From contig NZ_BOMQ01000044.1 of the NCBI RefSeq assembly GCF_016862275.1, positions 32,753 through 96,752 on the forward strand: a stretch of 64,000 bases of DNA. Reading direction: 5' to 3'. Made by a program: the position numbers and the translations under genes. Source of the stretch: Actinoplanes nipponensis (GTDB lineage Bacteria > Actinomycetota > Actinomycetes > Mycobacteriales > Micromonosporaceae). The notes under the pieces are model-generated. The model was not told where the DNA came from. It ran no database searches and worked only from the letters and a program-made list of their open reading frames with translations. Positions 18,177-26,745 of this stretch are shown in pieces. Each line of letters opens with the position of its first letter. Within the stretch, counting starts at the first letter, position 1.

Positions 18177-18369
18177 ACATTGTGCTGCCCCGACGCTCCC
18201 GAAGCACCATCAGAGCCGCACCCGAAAGGATGACGCGGTTTTGCCCGTCGGTTGTCCGACACCTCCGACAGGTGATCGGTTTCGGACCGCCACGCCGCAC
18301 CGGGTGTGCTCGGCCCCGCCGCGGAACCGGCCGACAATGCTCGGACTCACCCAGAAAACTGGAGGTACG

Positions 18370-18828
18370 GTGCGCAGAACGGTCAGCATCCTCGCCGCGG
18401 CGGCGATGGCCCTCGCCGGCACCCTCGCGGTCGGCGCCCCCGCGTCGGCAGCCACGCCCAGCCTGCGCTTCCACGGCGCCCAGTACGACTCGCCGGGCAA
18501 GGACACCCGCAGCAACGCCAGCCTCAACGCCGAGTGGATCTCGCTCGTCAACAGCGGCGGCAAGGCCGTCAACCTGAAGGGCTACACGATCCGCGACGCG
18601 TCCCGCCACGTCTACACGTTCGGCAGCGTCTCGATCGCGGCCAACGGCGGCCGGATCTGGCTGCACACCGGCAAGGCGGCCAAGTCGGGCCGCAACGTCT
18701 ACTGGGGCAGCGGCAACTACATCTGGAACAACACCGGCGACACCGCGACGCTGCGCAACGCCTCGGGCAAGACGCTCGACACCTGCTCCTGGAAGTACAA
18801 GGCGAACCGCACCTGGGTGGCCTGCTGA
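18370..18828 (+). CDS. Secreted lamin-tail (LTD) domain protein
   Basis: A 152-residue exported protein. The signal peptide runs to about residue 27 (SILAAAAMALAGTLAVGAPA, cleavage after ASA). The rest is one lamin-tail domain: NAEWISLVNSGGKAVNLKGYTIRD, HVYTFGSVSIAANGGRIWLHTG and a closing TCSWKYKANRTWVAC with two cysteines. LTD domains in actinomycetes occur in secreted and spore or wall proteins, often without enzymatic partners. GTG 18370 is chosen because GGAGGT precedes it, although the gap is short; ATG 18337 is the alternative. Confidence 0.82.
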   Translation: MRRTVSILAAAAMALAGTLAVGAPASAATPSLRFHGAQYDSPGKDTRSNASLNAEWISLVNSGGKAVNLKGYTIRDASRHVYTFGSVSIAANGGRIWLHTGKAAKSGRNVYWGSGNYIWNNTGDTATLRNASGKTLDTCSWKYKANRTWVAC

Positions 18829-18848
18829 CCGGCACCAGCGACGGGAAC

Positions 18849-18883
18849 GGGCCGCCGGGGTGCTCTGCTCACCCCGGCGGCCC
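18849..18883. terminator. Bidirectional hairpin terminator
   Basis: A 14-bp perfect stem (18849-18862 with 18870-18883) and a 7-nt loop sit between two convergent genes (stops at 18828 and 18903). There is no T-run; such strong GC hairpins commonly terminate in actinomycetes. Confidence 0.75.
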
Positions 18884-18902
18884 GTCGTCTGCCGGCCCGG
18901 CG

Positions 18903-19475
18903 TCAGACGGTGACGGCGGCCGCCCGCAGCGGGGCGAGGGCGGTGCTCCAGGCCACGACCTGGTCCAGCACGGTGGTCAGCGCGCCGGCCTGGTGGGCGC
19001 CCGGGGTGAACTGGCTGTAGTTGACGAAGTCGGTGGCCAGCGACAGGGTGACCGCCGCCCGGACGTCCGCCATCATCAGCTCGCCGGCGATGAGGCGCAG
19101 CGACTCCACCGCGCGGGCCCCGCCGACCGAGCCGTAGCCGACGAAGCCGACGGCCTTGTTGTTCCACTCGGCGAAGAGGAAGTCGATGGCGTTCTTGAGC
19201 ACGCCGGAGGTGGCGTGGTTGTACTCCGGGGTGACCATCACGAAGCCGTCGAACGACGCGATCTTGGCAGCCCATTCGAGGGTGTGGGCCTGGCTGTACT
19301 GCGCCAGCGACGGCGGGACCGGCTCGTCGAGGTGCGGCAGCTTGTAGTCGAGCAGGTCGACCAGCTCGAACTCCGCGTCGGTGCGCTGCGACGCCAGCTC
19401 CAGGACCCACTTGGCCACGGCCTCGCCGTTACGGCCCGGGCGGGTGCTGCCGAGAATGATGCCGATCTTGGTCAT
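18903..19475 (-). CDS. NADPH-dependent FMN reductase family protein
   Basis: A 190-residue flavodoxin-fold reductase. Seen are the FMN phosphate loop GSTRPGRNGEAVAKWV, the family signature VTPEYNHATSGVLKNAIDFL, and VGYGSVGGARAVESL. It probably uses NAD(P)H to reduce flavin, quinone or azo compounds. ATG 19475 has GGAG upstream and gives the standard family length. It is divergent from a MarR gene with an inverted repeat between them, so MarR control is likely. Confidence 0.9.
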   Translation of the reverse strand: MTKIGIILGSTRPGRNGEAVAKWVLELASQRTDAEFELVDLLDYKLPHLDEPVPPSLAQYSQAHTLEWAAKIASFDGFVMVTPEYNHATSGVLKNAIDFLFAEWNNKAVGFVGYGSVGGARAVESLRLIAGELMMADVRAAVTLSLATDFVNYSQFTPGAHQAGALTTVLDQVVAWSTALAPLRAAAVTV

Positions 19476-19505
19476 GACCAGGACTCCGTTGCTCGATGGC
19501 ACTTC

Positions 19506-19523
19506 TTTGCTTCGTCAAGCAAA
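19506..19523. promoter_or_regulatory. Probable MarR operator
   Basis: TTTGCTT (19506-19512) and AAGCAAA (19517-19523) form a perfect 7-bp inverted repeat with a 4-nt centre, in the 90-bp divergent spacer between the FMN reductase and MarR genes. Size and position fit a MarR dimer site. Confidence 0.65.
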
Positions 19524-19552
19524 TAGGTCGCCACGCCGTGGTGTCAAGGCCG

Positions 19553-19558
19553 TACGAT
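19553..19558 (+). promoter_or_regulatory. -10 hexamer TACGAT of the MarR gene
   Basis: TACGAT ends 7 nt before ATG 19566. No ribosome-binding site is evident, so the message is probably leaderless. Confidence 0.5.
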
Positions 19559-19565
19559 CTTTGTC

Positions 19566-20072
19566 ATGTCCGCCACACCTCCGGCCGGGTCGCCCGCGGT
19601 GCCGCCCCTGAGCCCCGAGGAAGAGGCCGTGATGCGGGCCCTGGGCCGGCTGCTGCTGGTCATGCCCCGCGTCCTCGACGCCGACCTCCAGCACGAGCAG
19701 CGCATGTCGCTGAGCGAGTATTCGGTGCTGCGGCACCTCTCGGAGTCCGAGCACGGGCGGATGCGGATGAATGAGCTCGCCGCCGCGTGCGACATGTCGA
19801 TGAGCGGCATGACCCGGCTGGCCGCCAAGCTGGAAGCACAGGGCCACCTCCGGCGGATCCGCTGCGAGCGGGACGCGCGCGGACTCAACGCCGTGCTGAC
19901 CGAGCGCGGCCTGGACCGGCTGCGCGAGGCGTGGCCGACCCACCTGGCCAGCGTGCGCCGGCACGTCGTGGGTCACCTGGAAGGCTTGGATCTGGGCCGG
20001 CTCGCGCAGGCACTCGAGGCGATGGCGGGCGGTGGCGGGGCGCCGTGCCAGAGTTCCCGGCATGACGACTGA
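19566..20072 (+). CDS. MarR family transcriptional regulator
   Basis: A 168-residue winged-helix regulator. Core: LSEYSVLRHLSESEHGRMRMNELAAACDMSMSGMTRLAAKLEAQGHLRRI, shown by its parts MRMNELAAAC (helix 2), MSMSGMTRL (recognition helix) and the wing IRCERDARGLNAVLTERG. N- and C-terminal helices give the dimer interface. Divergent from the FMN reductase gene, which it probably represses through the palindrome at 19506-19523. The inducer may be an oxidant or phenolic compound; this is inference from the partner gene. Confidence 0.9.
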   Translation: MSATPPAGSPAVPPLSPEEEAVMRALGRLLLVMPRVLDADLQHEQRMSLSEYSVLRHLSESEHGRMRMNELAAACDMSMSGMTRLAAKLEAQGHLRRIRCERDARGLNAVLTERGLDRLREAWPTHLASVRRHVVGHLEGLDLGRLAQALEAMAGGGGAPCQSSRHDD

Positions 20073-20087
20073 TTCCGGTCCGGCCGC

Positions 20088-20693
20088 ATGACGTTCCACC
20101 CCGGCGAGCTCGTCGTCCGGCGCTTCCGGCACCCCGACCGGCGCCTCGCCGCGGTCCAGGCCGCCCGGGTGGTGTCCGACGACGACCGCGGGCTGCTGCT
20201 CTGGGTCGACATCGGCGCCGAGTCGATGCGGCGTACGGACCTGGCCGGCACGCCCACCCGGCACCTTTCCGTCGCCGCCGAGCTGGCCATGCCGACGATG
20301 CTGTCCCCGGTACGCCGCGAGAAGTTCCGCTCCCTGCTGCTGCTCCCGCCCGGCGCGCCGCACGCGGTCTCCTGGAGCTGGCTGGCCGACGGCACCTTCG
20401 CGGGCTGGTACGCCAACCTCGAGACCCCGGCCCGCCGCTGGGCCGGGGGCGTCGACTCGCACGACCAGACGCTGGACGTGCTCGTCGACGCCGACCGCTC
20501 CTGGCACCTCAAGGACGCCGACGACCTCGCGGCGCTGGACCCGGCGCAGGCGGCGACCGTCCACGCCGAGGGGGAACGGCTGGGCAAGCTGGCCGAGACC
20601 GCGACGTTCCCGTTCGACGAGACCTGGCTCGACTTCCGGCCGCCCCCGGACTGGACCCCTGCCACCCTGCCGCCCTGGTGGGACGCCCCGTGA
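20088..20693 (+). CDS. DUF402-domain protein
   Basis: A 201-residue protein of the DUF402 family (FomD/SA1684-like fold). Seen are VSWSWLADGTFAGWYANLE and the hallmark WAGGVDSHDQTLDVLVDADRSWHLKDADDL, given here by GVDSHDQTLDVLVD and WHLKD. Characterised relatives hydrolyse nucleoside diphosphates or related phosphate esters with a divalent metal held by Asp and His. ATG 20088 follows the MarR stop by 15 bp, so it may belong to the same transcript. The cell substrate is unknown. Confidence 0.8.
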   Translation: MTFHPGELVVRRFRHPDRRLAAVQAARVVSDDDRGLLLWVDIGAESMRRTDLAGTPTRHLSVAAELAMPTMLSPVRREKFRSLLLLPPGAPHAVSWSWLADGTFAGWYANLETPARRWAGGVDSHDQTLDVLVDADRSWHLKDADDLAALDPAQAATVHAEGERLGKLAETATFPFDETWLDFRPPPDWTPATLPPWWDAP

Positions 20694-20711
20694 CGTATTC
20701 CGTTATGGGTA

Positions 20712-20717
20712 TACGAT
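20712..20717 (+). promoter_or_regulatory. -10 hexamer TACGAT of the ArsR gene
   Basis: TACGAT ends 6 nt before ATG 20724. It overlaps an imperfect palindrome (CGTAT at 20694-20698 and ATACG at 20711-20715), which is a good position for autorepression by the ArsR protein. Confidence 0.5.
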
Positions 20718-20723
20718 GGGCCG

Positions 20724-21023
20724 ATGGCACGAGCGGCGACGACGGCGGACGCGTTCAACGCGGTGGCCGAACCCCGGCGGCGGCAGATCCTCGACCTGCT
20801 GGCCGCCGGTGAGCTCCCGGTCAACGACCTCGCCGCGCTGCTCGGCGTGGCCCAGCCGCAGATCTCCAAACACCTGCGGGTGCTGCGCGTGGTCGGCCTG
20901 GTGCACGTCCGCGAGGTCGGCCGGCACCGGCTCTACCGGCTGAGCCCCGAGCCCCTCAAGCCCATCCACGACTGGCTCAGCCGCTACGACTTCGCGCCGG
21001 ACGAGCTGGCACCGGCCGCCTGA
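20724..21023 (+). CDS. ArsR family transcriptional regulator
   Basis: A 99-residue winged-helix repressor: FNAVAEPRRRQILDLLAAGE, then ELPVNDLAALLGVAQPQISK (helix-turn-helix), HLRVLRVVGLVHVREVGRHR (wing). No cysteine metal-binding motif is present, placing it in the non-metal ArsR group often paired with SRPBCC/AHSA1 proteins, although none follows here. Start ATG 20724 agrees with the -10 hexamer spacing. The following gene is a membrane PAP2-like protein 28 bp downstream. Confidence 0.9.
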   Translation: MARAATTADAFNAVAEPRRRQILDLLAAGELPVNDLAALLGVAQPQISKHLRVLRVVGLVHVREVGRHRLYRLSPEPLKPIHDWLSRYDFAPDELAPAA

Positions 21024-21051
21024 CCGGCCGGGCCGGCTGCGATCATGGGAT

Positions 21052-21642
21052 GTGCCCGCTGCCGCCGCCGACCGGACCGCCCGGATCGCCTCCGAGGTCT
21101 TCGCCCCCGCCGTCCTGGTCGCGGGCCTGCTGCTGGTGGTCGGCTGGCACGCCGGTGACCAGCCCGGGGTCTCCCGCTGGTGGGGGCTGCCGGGCGCGGT
21201 GTTCGCCGCCGGCATCCCCCTGGCCTACGTGCTACGCGGCGTGCGGCAGGGCCGGCTGAGCAGCCACCACATCCCCGAGCGCGAGCACCGCCGGGTCCCG
21301 CTGCTGTTCGGCATCGCCTCGGTGGCCGCCGGCCTGGTCGTGCTGGTGCTGCTCGGCGCCCCGCGCGAGGTGCTGGCCCTGCTGGCCGCCGGCGGCGTCG
21401 GCCTGGTCGTGTTCACGGTGGTGACGCACTGGTGGAAGATGTCCATCCACGCGGGCGTGGCGGCGGGCACCGCGATGACGCTGACCGTCGTCTACGGCCC
21501 GCTCGCACTGATCGGCGTGCCGCTGGTGCTGCTCGCCGGCTGGGCCCGGGTCCGGCTGTCCGCGCACACGACGGCCCAGGTGATCGCCGGGGCCCTGGTC
21601 GGCGCGGTGATCGCCGGCACGGTCTTCCCCGCGCTGCGCTGA
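21052..21642 (+). CDS. PAP2-like membrane protein
   Basis: A 196-residue membrane protein with about five or six transmembrane helices. Two regions resemble the phosphatidic-acid-phosphatase (PAP2) active site: KMSIHAGVAAGTAMTLT (like the PSGH motif) and RVRLSAHTTAQVIAGALVG (like SRx5HxxxD, but the final Asp is missing). The N-terminal KxxxxxxRP motif is not evident. It may act on lipid or isoprenoid phosphates, or be an inactive relative. GTG 21052 has no obvious ribosome-binding site. Confidence 0.65.
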   Translation: MPAAAADRTARIASEVFAPAVLVAGLLLVVGWHAGDQPGVSRWWGLPGAVFAAGIPLAYVLRGVRQGRLSSHHIPEREHRRVPLLFGIASVAAGLVVLVLLGAPREVLALLAAGGVGLVVFTVVTHWWKMSIHAGVAAGTAMTLTVVYGPLALIGVPLVLLAGWARVRLSAHTTAQVIAGALVGAVIAGTVFPALR

Positions 21643-21646
21643 CCGC

Positions 21647-22999
21647 TCAGCGGGCGGTCACCGCCACCCGCACGGCAATGAGGACGGTCACCACGCCGAG
21701 CAGCGTGGTGAAGACGAACGGCCCCGTGAACGGGGCGAGCGCGAAGAGCAGGCCGGCGACCGCGAGCGAGGCGCTGCCGCCCACCGCGTCCGTGATGCTC
21801 TTCGCCGCCGTGTTGAAGCCCTCCTCGCCCGGCGCCGACAGGGCCAGCACCAGCGTGCTGATCCGCGGGTAGAGCGTGCCCATGCCCGCGCCCGCCAGGA
21901 ACCAGCCGGCCGCCGCCACGGCCGGGTGCAGGTGCAGCACCACCGTGGCCAGCTCCAGGGCCGCGCCGCCGGCCAGCAGCACGGCGCCCGCGCGCAGCGC
22001 CGTACCCGGATCGAGCCTGTCGCTCAGCCGGCCCTGCACCGCCGAGGCCAACGCCCACGCGACCGCGCCGGCGGTCAGCGTCACCCCCGAGAGCCAGGTG
22101 GGCAGGCCGTAACGGTCGTGCAGCAGCAACGGCAGGTAGACCTCCGTGCCGAAGAAGACCCCGCCGGCCGCGCCGCAGAGCACGACCGCCGCCGGCAGAC
22201 CGGCCCGGATCCGGTACGTGCCCGGCGGCACCAGGTGTCGCAGCGCGATGCCGATCACCACGACCGCCGGCGGCGCCAGCAGCCAGGCCACCGCCCGGTC
22301 CAGCCCGCCCAGCGAGCTGAGCGCGACCACGCTGCCCGCGACGACCGCCGCCTCGACGACGCGGCGCGCGTCGGCGGCCGACGCCGGCACCCGGTCGGCG
22401 CGGGCCCGGTCACGACCGCGTACGGCCGGCAGCATCAGCCCGCCCGCCACGGCGACCAGCGCGACCACCCCGAGGAACACCCAGTGCCAGCTCAACGCCT
22501 CGGCGACGTAACCGGCGACGAACGGGCCGATCATCGACGGCAGCACCCAGGCGGACGCGAACGCGCCGAAGATCCGGATGTGCAGGGCGGCCGGATAGAC
22601 CAGCGCGACCAGCACGTACAGCGCGACGGTGATCCCGCCCGCGCCGAGGCCCTGGAGGAACCGGGCCGCCACGAAGACCGGCATCGACACCGCCGTGCCC
22701 GCGACCGCGAGCCCCGTGGCGAACACGGCTATCGCGGCGAACAGCGGCACGGCCGGCCCGCGCCGGTCGGCCCACGAGCCGATCGCGACCATGCCGACGA
22801 CGCCGGCGGCCAGCGTCGAGGAGAACGCGAGCGCGTACAGGCCGCGGCCGTTCAGGTCGCTGGTGACGACCGGCATGATCGTCGTCACCGCCAGCGACTC
22901 GAAGGCGGCCAGGAAGACCAGGCTCCACGCGCCGACGGTGGTCAGGGCGTACGGCCGGGCCAGGATGCCGGCCGGCCGGATCTCGCTCTCCACGCTCAC
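21647..22999 (-). CDS. MFS drug/metabolite exporter
   Basis: A 450-residue major facilitator with 12-14 transmembrane helices. Visible motifs: FLAAFESLAVTTIMPVV in helix 1, the motif A loop GSWADRRGPAVPL, ARFLQGLGAGGITVALYVLV and motif C-like SAWVLPSMIGPFVAGYV. The layout fits drug:H+ antiporters of the DHA2-like type. The GTG at 22999 is supported by a TAGGTT hexamer ending 6 nt upstream. No regulator is adjacent on its strand. Substrate unknown. Confidence 0.88.
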   Translation of the reverse strand: MSVESEIRPAGILARPYALTTVGAWSLVFLAAFESLAVTTIMPVVTSDLNGRGLYALAFSSTLAAGVVGMVAIGSWADRRGPAVPLFAAIAVFATGLAVAGTAVSMPVFVAARFLQGLGAGGITVALYVLVALVYPAALHIRIFGAFASAWVLPSMIGPFVAGYVAEALSWHWVFLGVVALVAVAGGLMLPAVRGRDRARADRVPASAADARRVVEAAVVAGSVVALSSLGGLDRAVAWLLAPPAVVVIGIALRHLVPPGTYRIRAGLPAAVVLCGAAGGVFFGTEVYLPLLLHDRYGLPTWLSGVTLTAGAVAWALASAVQGRLSDRLDPGTALRAGAVLLAGGAALELATVVLHLHPAVAAAGWFLAGAGMGTLYPRISTLVLALSAPGEEGFNTAAKSITDAVGGSASLAVAGLLFALAPFTGPFVFTTLLGVVTVLIAVRVAVTAR

Positions 23000-23005
23000 C
23001 GCCAG

Positions 23006-23011
23006 AACCTA
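23006..23011 (-). promoter_or_regulatory. -10 hexamer TAGGTT of the MFS gene
   Basis: On the minus strand TAGGTT ends 6 nt before the GTG at 22999, fitting leaderless expression. Confidence 0.5.
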
Positions 23012-23054
23012 GAACCTCACCCGGGGTTGAGGTCAAAGTCTCGCGCGCGGGCGG

Positions 23055-25175
23055 CTACCGCACGTCGACGTAGTCCGTCGGACCGGTGGTGGCGGTGGAG
23101 GCCGCGTCGCCCGCGTAGGTCCAGCGGAACGAGCCGTCCGCCGAGGCCTTCACGGTCGTCTTGAGCTTGCCGGCGGAGTCGGTCTTGACGGACTTGACGG
23201 TCTTCCAGGCGGTCGTGCCCTTCTTCGAGTACTGGAGGGTGACGGTGCGCGAGCCGTACCCCTGGTAGGTCCAGCTCTCCCAGCCGGCGCGGGTCAGCGT
23301 GCCGGTCACGGTGATGGTCTTGCCCTTGGTGACCGGCTCCGGGGACGCGTCGACGGTCAGCTTGCTGACCCGCTTCATCGAGAAGGCGCCGGCGGCGTGC
23401 CGGTCGGCGAAACTCGTACCGTCCGCCGCGTGCGACCACGCGGCGACGGTCCAGGCGCCGGCCAGCGCGTTGCGCGCCGCATCCACCTTGACGTCCATGG
23501 CGAAGCGGGCCGTGCAGACGGCGGCGGTGTTGCTGGTCTTCTCGCAGTCGGCCGGCCCGGTGGCGAGGATGACGCCGTCCGGCGTGGCATACGCGCCGTG
23601 GTAGAGGTAGGCGTCGCCGCCGGCGATGCCGGCCGGATCCGACGCGGTGAAGGTGGCGGTGAACACCCGGCTGCCCGACACGCCGAACGTCAGGTCGGCG
23701 CCGCCGTTGACCACGACGTTGGAGATCCTGGTGGCGCCCGAGGTCTCGTCGGGCGCGGTGGCGGGCCCGGCGAAGGCGCGGATCACCGTACGCCGCAGCC
23801 GGCCGTCCCGGTCGTCGGTGGCGGTCACCCGCAGCGACACGAAGGCGGCCGTGGCCGGCACGGTCAGCGTGTCGCCGTCGAGCTCGGTCCACTCCGCACC
23901 GTCGTCGGTCGAATACTCCACCTTGCCGACCTCGGCCGTGCCGCCACCGCGGGCCGACGCCGACGCGGTGATCCCGACGGCGGCGGCGCCGGCGCGGTTG
24001 CGGGCGTCCAGCCCGGTCACGCCGACGCCCAGGTCGATCAGCGGCAGCGGACCCTGATCGGGCGCCCGGAAATCCCACTCGCTGCGGATCCGGGTGGACA
24101 GCTGGGACCACGCGACCCGCCGGGTGAACGTCTGGTCGTAGTGGTGGACGTCGCCCTCGGTGGTCAGCTTGGCGGTGACCGAGGCGCGCGCGTCGGAGCC
24201 GGCATTGCCGTCCGCGTCGGCGTACGCGGCGGGCTCGCTCATCCGCAGCTCGTCGCCGTCGCGGACCGAGGAACCAGCCGCCCGCGGCAGGAACGGCCCC
24301 GCGCCGACGGTCGTGCCGGGGGACTCGCCGGCCGGCAGCGCCCGGTCGGGCAGCACCACGGAGCTGTCCCCCGCGCCGAGGGTCAGCTTGCGGTGCACCG
24401 TCGGCCCGGGCGTGACGTACTCGGTGACCGTGCCGGGCAGCCGCACCGGCGACTCCAGGTAGGAGCCGCTCCACCTGTCCTTGAGCGACGAACCCAGCGC
24501 CGCGTTCGTGGTGACGCCCTGGGCGCGCAGGGTGGTGACGGTCTTGGCGAGCTGCGCGGTGGTCACCTTCGCGATCGGGGACGCGGGCACAGTGGACCAG
24601 GAACGCTGGAGGTCGTAGCGGTACGGGCTGGGCACGGCCGCGGACGAGCCGGCCTTGGTGAGCAACTCGTGCAGGCGCAGGGTCACCCCGGCGACGGCGA
24701 ACGGTGTCACGTACGTCTTGGCCGGGCCGCCGCTGGTGAAGCCGACCTTGTCGCCACCACCCAGCTCCAGCCAGTACGCCGACGTGGCCCGCACGGCGGT
24801 GGCGTCGTCGGTGGCGAAGGCGGTCTCCCGGGCGCCGGACTCGGCGAAGGTGACCGAGACCGCGGCGCTGGTGACCGTGAAGGTCCGTACGAGCAGATAG
24901 TTGCGCTGGCGGAAGTATCCGTACCGGGCGACGGCCACGTAGTCGCCCGGCGGGAGCTGGGCGGTGCCGTTCGGGCTGTCGCGGTCACCCTGGACGACGT
25001 GGTACTGCCAGGTGCTGCGGTCCCAGACGTACATGAACCGGCCGGAGACGGCGGTGCTCGCGGTGATCGCGAACTTCACCTGGTACGTCGCCGCGGCCCG
25101 GGCGGGCGCCGGCGCGAGCACGAGGGCCAGGACGACCACCACCGCGGCCGCCGCGGTGCGCAAGATTCTCACCAT
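23055..25175 (-). CDS. Large secreted protein of unknown function
   Basis: A 706-residue exported protein with a signal peptide at residues 1-27 (AAAAVVVVLALVLAPAPARA). I recognise no catalytic domain. The sequence is beta-rich with Ig-like segments: an N-terminal PPGDYVAVARYGYF region of the carboxypeptidase-regulatory type, a central part near residues 330-450, and a C-terminal bacterial Ig-like module near residues 605-700 (TKGKTITVTGTLTRAGW, KTVKSVKTDSAGKLKTTVKA). A His/Glu motif is absent. It may be a surface or adhesive protein. A TACTGT hexamer ends 6 nt before ATG 25175. Confidence 0.75.
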   Translation of the reverse strand: MVRILRTAAAAVVVVLALVLAPAPARAAATYQVKFAITASTAVSGRFMYVWDRSTWQYHVVQGDRDSPNGTAQLPPGDYVAVARYGYFRQRNYLLVRTFTVTSAAVSVTFAESGARETAFATDDATAVRATSAYWLELGGGDKVGFTSGGPAKTYVTPFAVAGVTLRLHELLTKAGSSAAVPSPYRYDLQRSWSTVPASPIAKVTTAQLAKTVTTLRAQGVTTNAALGSSLKDRWSGSYLESPVRLPGTVTEYVTPGPTVHRKLTLGAGDSSVVLPDRALPAGESPGTTVGAGPFLPRAAGSSVRDGDELRMSEPAAYADADGNAGSDARASVTAKLTTEGDVHHYDQTFTRRVAWSQLSTRIRSEWDFRAPDQGPLPLIDLGVGVTGLDARNRAGAAAVGITASASARGGGTAEVGKVEYSTDDGAEWTELDGDTLTVPATAAFVSLRVTATDDRDGRLRRTVIRAFAGPATAPDETSGATRISNVVVNGGADLTFGVSGSRVFTATFTASDPAGIAGGDAYLYHGAYATPDGVILATGPADCEKTSNTAAVCTARFAMDVKVDAARNALAGAWTVAAWSHAADGTSFADRHAAGAFSMKRVSKLTVDASPEPVTKGKTITVTGTLTRAGWESWTYQGYGSRTVTLQYSKKGTTAWKTVKSVKTDSAGKLKTTVKASADGSFRWTYAGDAASTATTGPTDYVDVR

Positions 25176-25181
25176 CCGGCC

Positions 25182-25187
25182 ACAGTA
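25182..25187 (-). promoter_or_regulatory. -10 hexamer TACTGT of the large secreted-protein gene
   Basis: On the minus strand TACTGT ends 6 nt before ATG 25175; no ribosome-binding site is visible. Confidence 0.5.
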
Positions 25188-25234
25188 GAGCCAGCGGACG
25201 GCGCCGGGGGTCCCCCTAACGGCCCGTGCCCGTA

Positions 25235-25798
25235 CTACAGGAAGGGCTCCGGGTCGAACGTGTCGACCGGGATGATCCGCACCCGGGGCAGGACGCTGGT
25301 GAAGCAGCCGGCGTCCAGCTCCAGATCGAAGAGGGTCAGCCCGCTGTCGACCAGGCCGGCGAAGCCGGCGTTGAAGAACTCCGGGAAGCCGACCACGCCC
25401 ACCCGCCGGTCGTCGCCGGTGAGCAGCCGGCCGATGTGCGGCAGGAAGTCACCGTCGTGGCTGGCCAGCAGCACGTCGCCGCGGCGCCGGCCGATGGCGT
25501 CGAGCGTGCGCTGGATGCCGATGTCCACGACCTTCTGGCCGGGGCCGCCGGACAGCGGCACGGGCCGGTACCCCATGGACTGCAACGCGCGGATGAACGG
25601 GGTCGGCAGCGCCCCGGACGACGCGTTGAGGAAGAAGAGGGCCGTGACCGGCTGGCCCCACTGGTCCTCCGCGAACTGCCGCAGGCGTTCCCAGCGCGGC
25701 CGCTCCTCGGAGTTGGGCCGGCGCTCCAGGATCTGCTGCCCGAGCGTCGAGTCGATGTTCTCGCCGTCGATGATCAGGTAGGTGACCGCACCGGCCAT
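25235..25798 (-). CDS. NYN-domain (LabA/DUF88-type) putative ribonuclease
   Basis: A 187-residue protein made of one NYN (PIN-like) domain. Conserved acidic residues appear in YLIIDGENID (N-terminal D), GQKVVDIGIQRTLDAI and LLASHDGDFLPHIGRLL (SHDGDF), the usual metal-binding set for RNA cleavage. ATG 25798 is preferred because GAGGTG lies 9 nt upstream and the protein then begins at the first strand. No linked antitoxin-like gene is visible, so this looks like the housekeeping LabA/NYN group. Confidence 0.85.
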   Translation of the reverse strand: MAGAVTYLIIDGENIDSTLGQQILERRPNSEERPRWERLRQFAEDQWGQPVTALFFLNASSGALPTPFIRALQSMGYRPVPLSGGPGQKVVDIGIQRTLDAIGRRRGDVLLASHDGDFLPHIGRLLTGDDRRVGVVGFPEFFNAGFAGLVDSGLTLFDLELDAGCFTSVLPRVRIIPVDTFDPEPFL

Positions 25799-25875
25799 GG
25801 AAGCGCCCACCTCAGAGAATATCGTCACCGTGCGTCATCAGGACGGCCGAGCGTAACATGCCGCGAAGCCCGTCC

Positions 25876-26658
25876 TCAGCGCCGCCAGAGGTACGGCGTC
25901 GTGGTCGACACCTTGATCAGGCCGGACCGCTCGAGGATCGGCCGGGAGTACTCCGTCGAGTCGCTGTGGATCAGTGTCTTCCCGCCGGCCAGGGCCGACC
26001 GGGCCCGGGCCGCCGTGAGGGCGCGGTAGATCCCGCGCTGCCGCCACTGCCGGAGCACGGCGCCGCCCCAGAGGCCGGCGAAGTCGCTGTCGGCCACCGG
26101 TTCCAGCCGGCCCGCCCCGACCATCCGGCCGGCGGCCTCGGCCACCCACAGTTCCATCCCCGTGCCGAGCCCGAGCCGGCGCAGCAGGGCATCGGCCATC
26201 TCCCGCGACTCCGGTTCACCGAACGCCTCGTCGGCCATCGCGCTCATCGCCCGGACGTCGGGCTCGCTGGTCACCCGGCGCAGCGTGACGTCGGCCGGCA
26301 GCGGCATGTCCGCGACCAGGGCGGCGGCCTCCCCCACCATGATCGATTCCGGTTCGTCCGGTACGAACCCGTTGTCGATCAGCGCCTCGTGCAGACCGGG
26401 GGCGTGATCGTGGCCGCGCGTCTTCCATTCCACCCGCACGATCGCCGGGTCGGCGCGGTAATGCTCCAGGGCCTCCGGAACCAGCCGGTCGACCGCCCCC
26501 GCGTCGGCGTCGCCGAGCCGGGGATAGGTGATGAAACCCCGCCCGCCGCTGTAGGTGGCCAGCCGCAGCGGACCGAGCCGGGCGACCGAGGCAGCGCTCG
26601 CCGTCTCGACCCGCAGTTGTTCGTCGTAGAGCTTGAGGAGGTGCGCCGCGTCTGTCAT
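25876..26658 (-). CDS. GNAT family N-acetyltransferase
   Basis: A 260-residue protein with a C-terminal GNAT domain at about residues 125-255: ELWVAEAAGRMVGAGRLEPV, then the acetyl-CoA-binding stretch WGGAVLRQWRQRGIYRALTA (a variant of the V-x-x-x-x-R/Q-x-x-G-x-G/A loop) and a final ERSGLIKVSTTTPYLWRR. The N-terminal 110 residues are a family-specific extension that may be a degenerate second GNAT fold. Substrate unknown. Confidence 0.82.
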   Translation of the reverse strand: MTDAAHLLKLYDEQLRVETASAASVARLGPLRLATYSGGRGFITYPRLGDADAGAVDRLVPEALEHYRADPAIVRVEWKTRGHDHAPGLHEALIDNGFVPDEPESIMVGEAAALVADMPLPADVTLRRVTSEPDVRAMSAMADEAFGEPESREMADALLRRLGLGTGMELWVAEAAGRMVGAGRLEPVADSDFAGLWGGAVLRQWRQRGIYRALTAARARSALAGGKTLIHSDSTEYSRPILERSGLIKVSTTTPYLWRR

Positions 26659-26733
26659 CGCCGATCAGGCTGACGACGACGCCACCCCGCCGCAAGCCAT
26701 TTAGCGATCGGCGGACGCGGGACTACAGAATGT

Positions 26734-26739
26734 TACGGT
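26734..26739 (+). promoter_or_regulatory. -10 hexamer TACGGT before the Uma2 remnant
   Basis: TACGGT ends 6 nt before GTG 26746. The promoter appears intact although the gene behind it is broken. Confidence 0.45.
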
Positions 26740-26745
26740 GACGGC

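Noticed and set aside
25235..25798. NYN-domain gene as a toxin-antitoxin component
   Set aside because: No small overlapping partner gene is present on either side, and the sequence looks like the solitary LabA-type group.
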